Below, in pieces: positions 7,038 through 11,955 of a DNA stretch of 11,955 nucleotides. The translations under genes and the position numbers were made by a program. The notes under the pieces are model-generated. The model had not been told where the DNA came from. It did no database searches and saw only the letters and a list, made by a program, of their open reading frames with translations. How positions within the stretch are numbered: position 1 is the stretch's first letter; each line of letters begins with the position of its first letter. Origin of the DNA: Succinatimonas hippei (GTDB lineage: Bacteria; Pseudomonadota; Gammaproteobacteria; Enterobacterales; Succinivibrionaceae); contig SFGV01000057.1 of assembly GCA_004557545.1 (NCBI GenBank), positions 1 through 11,955 on the forward strand, written 5' to 3'.

Positions 7038-7048
7038 GCCGGTGCCAT
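7020..7048 (-). promoter_or_regulatory. guaA: Candidate guaA promoter overlapping the inverted repeat
   Basis: On the minus strand ATGGCA (7043-7048) and TATAAA (7020-7025) are spaced by 17 bases, a fair sigma70 pair about 40-50 bases before the guaA start. The -35 lies inside one arm of the long inverted repeat. Inferred from sequence match only. Confidence 0.3.
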
Positions 7049-7104
7049 CTGTCATGAGGCTTTCATAATACTTTCATATTTATCCTCTGACAGATGGCAT
7101 CGGC
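7038..7104. repeat. 21-bp near-perfect inverted repeat between guaB and guaA
   Basis: The left arm 7038-7054 (GCCGGTGCCATCTGTCA) pairs with 7088-7104, with 16 Watson-Crick pairs and one G-T. After a bulged T at 7055, GAGG (7056-7059) pairs with CCTC (7084-7087), giving 21 pairs around a 24-base AT-rich loop. Neither strand has a T run directly after the stem, so it is not a classic terminator. It could be an RNase III or stability element, a REP-like repeat, or an attenuator within guaBA. Confidence 0.85.
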
Positions 7105-7162
7105 CTCAGGTTTACCCTGCCTGAAACAGAATTCAGACTCCGGAATAAACCTTCAGATTAGA

Positions 7163-8629
7163 TCAGTGAGTCTGGTAGTTAGGCGCTTCCTTGGTGATGG
7201 TAACGTCGTGCACATGGCTCTCACGGTAACCCGCGTTGGTGATCCTGACGAACTTAGCCTTGGTGCGAAGCTCATCGATGGTCGCGCAACCGGTAAGTCC
7301 CATGGCAGAGCGCAGACCGCCCATCTCCTGATGGATGATGTCCCGTAAAGCGCCCTTGTAAGCCACGCGTCCTTCAATTCCCTCTGGCACCAGCTTGTCC
7401 GCGGCGTTATCGCTCTGGAAGTAGCGGTCGGCTGATCCGTGTGACATGGCGGCGAGCGAACCCATGCCGCGGTATGACTTGAACGCCCTGCCCTGATAGA
7501 TCTCAATCTCACCCGGAGCCTCTTCGGTACCGGCGAACATCGAGCCCACCATCACGCAGTTGGCGCCGGCGGCCAGAGCCTTGGCGATATCGCCTGAATA
7601 ACGGATGCCGCCGTCAGCTATCACGGTTATATTCGAGCCCTTGAGCGCCTCAACCGCGTTTGAAACCGCGGTCATCTGCGGAACGCCGCAACCGGTGACG
7701 ATTCTGGTGGTGCAGATTGACCCAGGTCCGATACCGACCTTTACCGCGCTAACCCCGGCCTCGGCAAGCGCCAGGGCGCCTTCGGCGGTGGCGACATTGC
7801 CGCCTATGATCGGAAGATTAGGATAGGTCTTGCGGGCCCACTTGATCTTATCGAGCACGCCTTGAGAGTGACCGTGTGAGGAGTCGATTAAAAGCACGTC
7901 AACTCCAGCCTCAACCAGAGCCTGAGCGCGCTCCTCGTTATTGCCCGGGCCCGCGCCGATGGCGGCGCCTACTCTGAGTCTGCCTAAGGCGTCACGGCAG
8001 GCATTGGGCTTGTTTGAGGATTTCTGGAAGTCCTTTACGGTGATAAGTCCCTTTAAGTGGAAGGTATCATCTACAACCAGAACCTTCTCAATACGGTACT
8101 TCTGCATCAGAGCCTGAACCTCCTCTCGCGATGAATTCTCGCGGGCGGTGATAAGTCTTGGCTTGGGAGTCATGCACTCTGATACCTTCTTCTGGTCATC
8201 CACCACGAACCTTACATCACGGCCGGTGATGATGCCGAGCAGGTTTTCCTGAGAGTCAACCACCGGGAAGCCGCCGAAGCCGTATTTTACGGCCATCTGC
8301 CTGACCTCACGGATGGTGGCGTCAGGATGAACGGTAACCGGATGGGTTACCATGCCGCTTTCAAAACGCTTAACTCTTGATACTTCCTCAGCCTGACGCT
8401 CTATGCTCATATTCTTATGAATAAAGCCAATGCCGCCTTCCTGCGCGAGAGCGATGGCCAGATTGGACTCGGTGACCGTATCCATGGCAGAGGAGATCAT
8501 CGGGATATTCATGGTAATGTCGGAGGTCAGCCTGGTGCGCAGATCGGCAGTTGCCGGCAGAACGGTAGAATGCGCCGGAACCAGCAGCAGATCATCAAAG
8601 GTGAGCGCTTCTTCAACTATACGCAGCAT
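7163..8629 (-). CDS. guaB: IMP dehydrogenase
   Basis: Oxidises IMP to XMP with NAD+, the committed step to GMP; cytoplasmic tetramer. The product starts MLRIVEEALTFDDLLLVPAHST, nearly the enterobacterial N terminus. It has two CBS domains (about 93-205), the loop GPGSICTTR with catalytic Cys306, DGGIRYSGDIAKAL, GSMFAGTEEAPGE, and the flap residues of SYRGMGS and DKLVPEGIEGRVAYKG. The C terminus ESHVHDVTITKEAPNY is also conserved. At 488 residues it equals E. coli GuaB. An in-frame ATG at 8668 would add 13 residues unlike any homologue I know; the start at 8629 has GGAGG (8634-8638) four bases upstream and is preferred. It is the first gene of the guaBA unit and is transcribed away from the gene at 8875. 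A TATAAT -10 lies about 40 bases upstream. Confidence 0.98.
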   Translation of the reverse strand: MLRIVEEALTFDDLLLVPAHSTVLPATADLRTRLTSDITMNIPMISSAMDTVTESNLAIALAQEGGIGFIHKNMSIERQAEEVSRVKRFESGMVTHPVTVHPDATIREVRQMAVKYGFGGFPVVDSQENLLGIITGRDVRFVVDDQKKVSECMTPKPRLITARENSSREEVQALMQKYRIEKVLVVDDTFHLKGLITVKDFQKSSNKPNACRDALGRLRVGAAIGAGPGNNEERAQALVEAGVDVLLIDSSHGHSQGVLDKIKWARKTYPNLPIIGGNVATAEGALALAEAGVSAVKVGIGPGSICTTRIVTGCGVPQMTAVSNAVEALKGSNITVIADGGIRYSGDIAKALAAGANCVMVGSMFAGTEEAPGEIEIYQGRAFKSYRGMGSLAAMSHGSADRYFQSDNAADKLVPEGIEGRVAYKGALRDIIHQEMGGLRSAMGLTGCATIDELRTKAKFVRITNAGYRESHVHDVTITKEAPNYQTH

Positions 8630-8633
8630 AAAA

Positions 8634-8638
8634 CCTCC
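8634..8638 (-). promoter_or_regulatory. guaB: Shine-Dalgarno that sets the guaB start
   Basis: GGAGG on the minus strand, four bases before the ATG at 8629. It supports the 488-residue form over the longer in-frame start at 8668, which has no such site. Confidence 0.8.
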
Positions 8639-8668
8639 AAAAGCGAAGCTGTAAAAATTTGATCGCAC

Positions 8669-8697
8669 ATTATACTACCGATGCCTTGTGGCTATGC
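8669..8697 (-). promoter_or_regulatory. guaB: Candidate guaB promoter
   Basis: A perfect TATAAT (8669-8674 on the minus strand) lies about 40 bases before the guaB ATG. The hexamer 17 bases further up, GCATAG (8692-8697), is a poor -35, so the promoter may depend on an activator or on other contacts. The bases after the -10 (GTGCGA) are moderately GC-rich, as in stringently controlled promoters. Confidence 0.5.
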
Positions 8698-8742
8698 TTA
8701 ATACGCGAGCTTTTTTCATACGAAAATTTCCTCGCAGATCCG

Positions 8743-8799
8743 CTCACACTTCTTGTGAGAGTATGGTCACTGAATACTCATTTTCCTGAAAATGGTATT
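8743..8799. repeat. Hairpin and palindrome in the guaB / membrane-protein divergent region
   Basis: CTCACA (8743-8748) and TGTGAG (8754-8759) form a 6-bp inverted repeat around five bases. Further on, AATAC-CATTTTC (8773-8785, with one bulged T at 8778) is the reverse complement of GAAAATG-GTATT (8788-8799), a 12-bp near-palindrome with a 2-base centre. A 2-base centre suits a DNA operator better than an RNA hairpin. Confidence 0.55.
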
Positions 8800-8823
8800 T
8801 CTGATCTTTAGTATCATGAGGCA

Positions 8824-8852
8824 TGGTCAAAGCGGATACTACTATTTATAGG
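8824..8852 (+). promoter_or_regulatory. Candidate promoter for the membrane protein / nfeD / qmcA genes
   Basis: TGGTCA (8824-8829) and TATAGG (8847-8852) are separated by 17 bases, about 22 bases before the GTG start. Both hexamers are imperfect. It is the only fair pair I see in the divergent region on this strand. Confidence 0.3.
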
Positions 8853-8874
8853 TACAGCGTCACGGAGGACTTTC

Positions 8875-9360
8875 GTGTCAGATTTCTGGATTGAAGATCC
8901 AAAAGACGGGGATTTTGTCTCGCTTATTGAAAAGCTTGAGGCGCAATCACTCGCGCAGCTTGAGGCAGACTCAAGAAAAGCGATTTTGGAGCATAAGGCT
9001 CATTCAGACAAAAGCGCCATGATCTCAGAAGACTCTGACGTGATGGCGGTAAGCTTTCCCCATAAGAAGAATAAGAAAAAGCAGGTCAAAGCCATGGTCG
9101 CGCCTTCTGTGTACATAAAAGACTCAGCGCCATTTAATACCGCCAGGCCTTCATTTAAAACCGCCGATGACGTGAGTGAAAGCAAATTTGCAAAACGCGC
9201 TCATTCGAGCATCCTGCTGTATCTTCTGATGATGCTGGCGTTTGGGATGGTCTTCATCCTCTCAGGTGATCCACAGTTTCGGATCTTCTGTGTCGCGGCG
9301 TTTTTTATAGTATCCATAGCTTTCTTTTCATCAGGAAAGAAGTCAAAGCGCGGCTCCTAG
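8875..9360 (+). CDS. Unrecognised small membrane protein with two C-terminal helices
   Basis: I do not recognise this 161-residue protein. Residues 1-60 are acidic and probably helical (SLIEKLEAQSLAQLEADSRKA), KKNKKK at 64-69 is strongly basic, and residues 75-108 are rich in Ser, Pro and Thr. Two hydrophobic helices follow at about 111-130 and 135-152 with only a few residues between them, then a basic tail. The arrangement suggests a cytoplasmic N-terminal region held by a helical hairpin, both termini inside. There is no signal peptide. The start is GTG at 8875 with GGAGG six bases upstream, a strong site that supports a real gene. It lies 58 bp before the nfeD-like gene on the same strand and is the first gene of that run, so it may act with NfeD and QmcA in the membrane; that is from position only. 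Its stop codon lies inside a strong hairpin. Confidence 0.75.
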   Translation: MSDFWIEDPKDGDFVSLIEKLEAQSLAQLEADSRKAILEHKAHSDKSAMISEDSDVMAVSFPHKKNKKKQVKAMVAPSVYIKDSAPFNTARPSFKTADDVSESKFAKRAHSSILLYLLMMLAFGMVFILSGDPQFRIFCVAAFFIVSIAFFSSGKKSKRGS

Positions 9361-9372
9361 CCGCACTTTGAC
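9342..9372 (+). repeat. 13-bp hairpin spanning the stop codon of the membrane protein gene
   Basis: GTCAAAG (9342-9348) pairs with CTTTGAC (9366-9372) and GCGGCT (9350-9355) with AGCCGC (9359-9364), with one C-A mismatch and a 3-base loop. The TAG stop (9358-9360) sits at the loop and top of the stem. A T-rich stretch follows only from about 9385, so as a terminator it would be weak. It may be a processing or attenuation point before nfeD. Confidence 0.7.
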
Positions 9373-9418
9373 GGGCTTGGACTGGTTTTCTTTTCAGGTA
9401 TAGACAAGGAGCTTTAAG

Positions 9419-9844
9419 ATGTCACCAACCCTCCTCTGGTTCATCTCATTTTGCGTGATCCTGGGAGCTGAAATGATCCTGGGCACCATCTATCTGCTCG
9501 CGCTCGCGGCGGGAGCGTTAAGCGGCGCTCTTGCCACTCTGATCTTCCCCTCTGGCGCGGCGCCTTTTTTCATCGCGGCGGTGGTAACCACGCTTGGAGT
9601 AATCATTGCCTACATCATGAGACGGCGTCTGCGCTCAATAGGCGATAGACGAAGCAAGGACGCCTCATATCCTGATGAGGGACGGGAGATCTCAGTTGGC
9701 AAGGTGGTTGACGGAAGATCCCGCGTAAGCTACCGCGGATCAACCTGGGAGGCCAGAGCGGTGTCAGGAGAACTTACCCCGGGGATATGGGTTATTGACC
9801 ATATTGACGGAACTATTCTGGTTTTGCGCGAGAAAAAGCGCTAA
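9419..9844 (+). CDS. NfeD-family membrane protein (YbbJ-like), partner of QmcA
   Basis: A short NfeD protein: membrane helices followed by an OB-fold domain on the cytoplasmic side, often paired with an SPFH protein and thought to act in membrane organisation or quality control; the exact role is not settled. Helices lie near residues 4-22, 24-44 and 47-67, followed by RRRLR. The soluble part, about 90-140, has the OB-fold pattern GKVVDGRSRVSYRGSTWEA, then LTPGIWVIDHIDGTILVL, typical of the family C terminus. The 141-residue length is close to E. coli YbbJ (about 150). The ATG at 9419 has AAGGAG 7 bases upstream. The next gene, 62 bp downstream, encodes the SPFH partner, as in the E. coli ybbJ/qmcA pair, though here the NfeD gene comes first. 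I give no symbol because naming varies. Confidence 0.88.
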   Translation: MSPTLLWFISFCVILGAEMILGTIYLLALAAGALSGALATLIFPSGAAPFFIAAVVTTLGVIIAYIMRRRLRSIGDRRSKDASYPDEGREISVGKVVDGRSRVSYRGSTWEARAVSGELTPGIWVIDHIDGTILVLREKKR

Positions 9845-9854
9845 GCCTGCAATT

Positions 9855-9906
9855 TAGTATTTGTTTAACTGATTACGTTTATTTTTATTATAAGTCAGGA
9901 GCTTAG
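9855..9906 (+). promoter_or_regulatory. qmcA: AT-rich gap with possible internal promoter and qmcA ribosome site
   Basis: The gap after nfeD holds TTTAAC and, 16 bases later, TATTAT, a weak sigma70-like pair that might give qmcA extra transcription. CAGGAG lies five bases before the qmcA ATG and fixes its start. Confidence 0.3.
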
Positions 9907-10854
9907 ATGTTTGATTTTATAGCTTATGTTTCAGAAGGCGCGGTCGCGGCGGTAATTCTGCTGGTGCTCGCGATTATCTTCGCGGTTAAGTCAATTAAGG
10001 TTATTCCCCAGCAGAACGCCTGGGTTATCGAGCGTTTTGGCAAGTTCAATAAGGTCTTAAACCCTGGACTTAACTTTATCATTCCTTTTATTGACCGTGT
10101 CGCCTACAAGCACTCCTTAAAGGAAGTCCCTCTGGATACCCCGTCCCAGATCTGCATAACCCGTGACAACACCCAGTTGTCTGTTGACGGCGTGCTGTTC
10201 TTTCAGGTAACCGATCCTCAAAGAGCCTCCTACGGCACCTCAAATTACCTGCTTGCCATAACCCAGCTTGCCCAGACCACATTGCGCTCGGTCATAGGCC
10301 GCATGGAGCTTGACAAGACCTTTGAGGAACGTGATGTCATAAATAACCAGGTGGTCGCGGCTATCGATGAGGCCGCGCTCAACTGGGGTGTCAAGGTTCT
10401 GCGCTATGAAATAAAGGATCTGACCCCTCCTGCCGTGATCCTGCAGGCCATGCAGCAGCAGATCACCGCAGAACGTCAGAAGCGTGCCGTTATAGCTGAG
10501 TCTGAGGGTAAGAAACAGGAGCAGATCAACCTCGCCGACGGCGCACGTGAGGCGGCGATCGCCAAATCCGAGGGTGAGAAACAGTCTGAAATCAATGTAG
10601 CTGAAGGCCGCGCTCAGGCAACCCTTACCATAGCTAAAGCCACCGCCGAGGCCATCACGAAGATAGCTGAGGCCTCAAAGGGTGAAGGCGGACTTACCGC
10701 GGTAAACCTTAAGGTAGCCGAGCGCTACATCGACGCTTTCTCTAATCTTGCCAAGACCGGAAATACCCTGATTGTTCCAAATAATCTTGGAGATCTGTCA
10801 GGAATGGTCGCGTCGGTTATGAAGACCATAGAAGGAACCAGACCAAAAGCATGA
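9907..10854 (+). CDS. qmcA: SPFH/stomatin-like membrane protein QmcA
   Basis: A stomatin/prohibitin-type protein of the inner membrane that forms large rings; QmcA in E. coli is linked to membrane protein quality control with FtsH. One hydrophobic helix lies at about residues 10-28. The SPFH/Band 7 domain follows (IPQQNAWVIERFGKF, then NPGLNFIIPFIDRV and TRDNTQLSVDGVLFFQVTD), with the conserved LRSVIGRMELDKTFEERD segment. Residues about 170-260 form a long charged Ala/Glu/Lys-rich coiled coil, and a C-terminal piece ends near GTRPKA. The 315-residue length compares with about 305 in E. coli. The ATG at 9907 has AGGAG five bases upstream. It is the last gene of the plus-strand run and is followed by a good terminator. 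The match is strong over the full length. Confidence 0.95.
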   Translation: MFDFIAYVSEGAVAAVILLVLAIIFAVKSIKVIPQQNAWVIERFGKFNKVLNPGLNFIIPFIDRVAYKHSLKEVPLDTPSQICITRDNTQLSVDGVLFFQVTDPQRASYGTSNYLLAITQLAQTTLRSVIGRMELDKTFEERDVINNQVVAAIDEAALNWGVKVLRYEIKDLTPPAVILQAMQQQITAERQKRAVIAESEGKKQEQINLADGAREAAIAKSEGEKQSEINVAEGRAQATLTIAKATAEAITKIAEASKGEGGLTAVNLKVAERYIDAFSNLAKTGNTLIVPNNLGDLSGMVASVMKTIEGTRPKA

Positions 10855-10938
10855 CCCTGTCTCAAAGAAGCATCACGTCATGAGGCTGGTGTGAATTAGA
10901 CATCACATAACAGGCATTGCAGAAGGCCTGAGACTCAT

Positions 10939-10970
10939 AACCGGCTTTTGAAATGAAAGCCGGTTTTATA
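10939..10970 (+). terminator. qmcA: Rho-independent terminator after qmcA
   Basis: AACCGGCTTT (10939-10948) and AAAGCCGGTT (10956-10965) are perfect complements in a 10-bp stem with a 7-base loop. The stem ends in TT, and TTATAT follows. It lies 84 bases past the qmcA stop, between converging genes. The T run is short but the stem is strong. The other strand has no T run after the stem, so it probably works rightward only. Confidence 0.75.
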
Positions 10971-10971
10971 T

Positions 10972-11007
10972 AAAAAAACGCTTAACCTGGATCCATTTTC
11001 AGGATCC
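10972..11007 (-). terminator. Weak candidate terminator for the right-edge glycosyltransferase
   Basis: Two GGATCC hexamers (10989-10994 and 11002-11007) can pair across 7 bases. On the minus strand seven T (10972-10978) follow about ten bases later. This spacing is too long for a standard terminator, so the claim is tentative. Confidence 0.3.
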
Positions 11008-11014
11008 TGCGATT

Positions 11015-11955
11015 TCAGATATTAAGGTACTCCTTCCAGAATTCATAAGAAGTTACTTTCTTATAGCTCTTTTCGTACTCCGAAATAAGCTTCTTGTGAA
11101 TAAACGCTTCCTTTAAAAGAAGGCGTTTCAGCCTCACAAAAAGATTAAATCCGCGCTTAAAATCAAATTTTCTCTCCTCATAGGTTATGAAATGAGGATT
11201 GATCGCGACAACGTTTGAATTCCTGTAATACGGTCTCTTGTCTTCCGCGTCATAAAAAGCGAAAGCTGGTTTATTTTTTCGAGGCAGAGGAAACGCATGA
11301 CCGTTAAGAGTGAGGTTAAATACCTTCTTCTTGAAACCATGCAAATGGTTATGCCGGCAAAGATTATTATAATCAATGTCCTGATATCCTTTAAGGGTAT
11401 AGAGTGGTTTGAATTTCTTGTTATGACTTAACGCTTTTTTAAATGTTCTAAAAGCCTTATCCCGATTAAACACAAAGTCAGGACCTTTAAGATAATCATC
11501 AAAACCGTCAAGCATGCACTCAGCTTTATCATAATCAAACTGAGTCAGCGCTACTTTAAACTCGTGTACAAACGAATCCTTAAATTTGGTGTATGAACGA
11601 AATTTTCGAAGCGCGATTGTTATAAACGCGTTTCTAAACCAGAAATACATTTTCGATGGGACAATTTTCTTATAAAAGCCTTCATGCCATACCGCAAGTC
11701 CATTCAGCATGATGTATTGCAGTTTGTTTCTGAAGCTGTATTCCTGATCATCAAACTGAAAGAATAAGGGAAGAGGCAGGTTATCCTTGCGGATAAACTT
11801 AGCGGGAAGTATACATCCCCACCAGCCACCGAACTGATTAGAATGGAATGTATCTATTCCAAGGTAGATTAAAGACGATCTGATCTGGGCGTTCTTAGCG
11901 TAAATCCCATGAATACCGTTCCTGTCCATATATTCCATTGACATTTCACAGTTAT
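11015..11955 (-). CDS. Family 2 glycosyltransferase, C-terminal part, GlfT2/galactofuranosyltransferase-like; cut by window edge
   Basis: The frame is open to the right edge: Asn-Cys-Glu codons precede the first Met at 11944, so that Met is not a reliable start and the N terminus lies outside. About 312 residues are present. Numbering from that Met, QFGGWWGCILPAKFI (37-51), LPLPLFFQFDDQEYSFR (56-72) and NGLAVWHEGFYKK (81-93), then YFWFRN (100-105), match the acceptor half of GlfT2-type enzymes. There an Asp-Asp/Glu cluster and a His in WHE complete the active site. The rest is basic, rich in Lys, Phe and Tyr, and not recognisable in detail. These enzymes add galactofuranose (some relatives rhamnose) from UDP-Galf to a surface glycan at the cytoplasmic membrane face. 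The sequence is AT-rich like glf, and glf lies 7 kb away. The donor-binding Rossmann part and DDA motif cannot be seen, so sugar specificity is inferred. Confidence 0.72.
   Translation of the reverse strand, partial: NCEMSMEYMDRNGIHGIYAKNAQIRSSLIYLGIDTFHSNQFGGWWGCILPAKFIRKDNLPLPLFFQFDDQEYSFRNKLQYIMLNGLAVWHEGFYKKIVPSKMYFWFRNAFITIALRKFRSYTKFKDSFVHEFKVALTQFDYDKAECMLDGFDDYLKGPDFVFNRDKAFRTFKKALSHNKKFKPLYTLKGYQDIDYNNLCRHNHLHGFKKKVFNLTLNGHAFPLPRKNKPAFAFYDAEDKRPYYRNSNVVAINPHFITYEERKFDFKRGFNLFVRLKRLLLKEAFIHKKLISEYEKSYKKVTSYEFWKEYLNI

Noticed and set aside
7051..7061. GTCATGAGGCT shared with 10877-10887
   Set aside because: An 11-base match in a 12-kb window is expected by chance, and the flanks differ.
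7153..7512. 119-codon open frame inside guaB on the same strand
   Set aside because: It overlaps the strongly conserved guaB C-terminal coding region, has an Arg/Ser-rich product without motifs, and no ribosome site.
8630..8668. Longer guaB start at ATG 8668
   Set aside because: The extra 13 residues are unconserved, and the GGAGG before 8629 lies within that extension; the 488-residue form matches E. coli exactly in length.
8704..8735. GCGAG...CTCGC arms as a terminator or attenuator before guaB
   Set aside because: Only five outer pairs form; the T-rich and A-rich inner parts do not pair in register.
10888..10911. CRP-like site TGTGA...TCACA after qmcA
   Set aside because: The half-sites are eight bases apart instead of six, and it lies between converging genes with no promoter to control.

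Overview
The window looks like a gammaproteobacterial chromosome segment. GuaB and GuaA read like their enterobacterial orthologues and are adjacent. A folK-uppP pair sits downstream, an order I associate with Aeromonas/Shewanella-type gammaproteobacteria. An NfeD-QmcA pair follows. The moderate GC of the housekeeping genes, next to AT-rich surface-glycan genes, would fit a gut or rumen member such as the Succinivibrionaceae. That family-level guess rests on general impression only.

Layout. (1) 1-3755, minus strand: the edge of a surface-polysaccharide cluster, in transcription order glf (UDP-galactopyranose mutase), a membrane-anchored family 2 glycosyltransferase, an SDR-family sugar-nucleotide enzyme, and the start of rfbF (glucose-1-phosphate cytidylyltransferase), which runs off the left edge. 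(2) 3849-8629, minus strand: housekeeping genes guaB, guaA, folK and a uppP-like gene, with structured intergenic DNA between them. (3) 8875-10854, plus strand, divergent from guaB: an unrecognised two-helix membrane protein, an NfeD-family protein and the SPFH protein QmcA, closed by a good rho-independent terminator. (4) 11015 to the right edge, minus strand: the C-terminal part of a second family 2 glycosyltransferase resembling GlfT2-type galactofuranosyltransferases.

How the genes fit together. Glf makes UDP-galactofuranose and the gene at the far right could use it, so the housekeeping block may be bracketed by two parts of a galactofuranose-containing glycan pathway. RfbF begins the CDP-sugar branch (CDP-glucose to 3,6-dideoxyhexoses or relatives), and the SDR beside it is a likely tailoring enzyme. 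GuaB and GuaA carry IMP through XMP to GMP. FolK acts in folate synthesis. UppP normally recycles the undecaprenyl carrier used by glycan assembly, but this copy has lost key residues of its first catalytic motif.

Most notable points: the altered UppP active site; a 21-bp near-perfect inverted repeat between guaB and guaA; a 13-bp hairpin folded over the stop codon of the small membrane protein; and signs (AT-rich sequence, no Shine-Dalgarno, an unusual leader) that glf and the two genes after it came from another lineage. I found no rRNA, tRNA, CRISPR array, insertion sequence or phage gene. No completely new system is evident; the unrecognised gene at 8875 and the altered UppP are the best leads.
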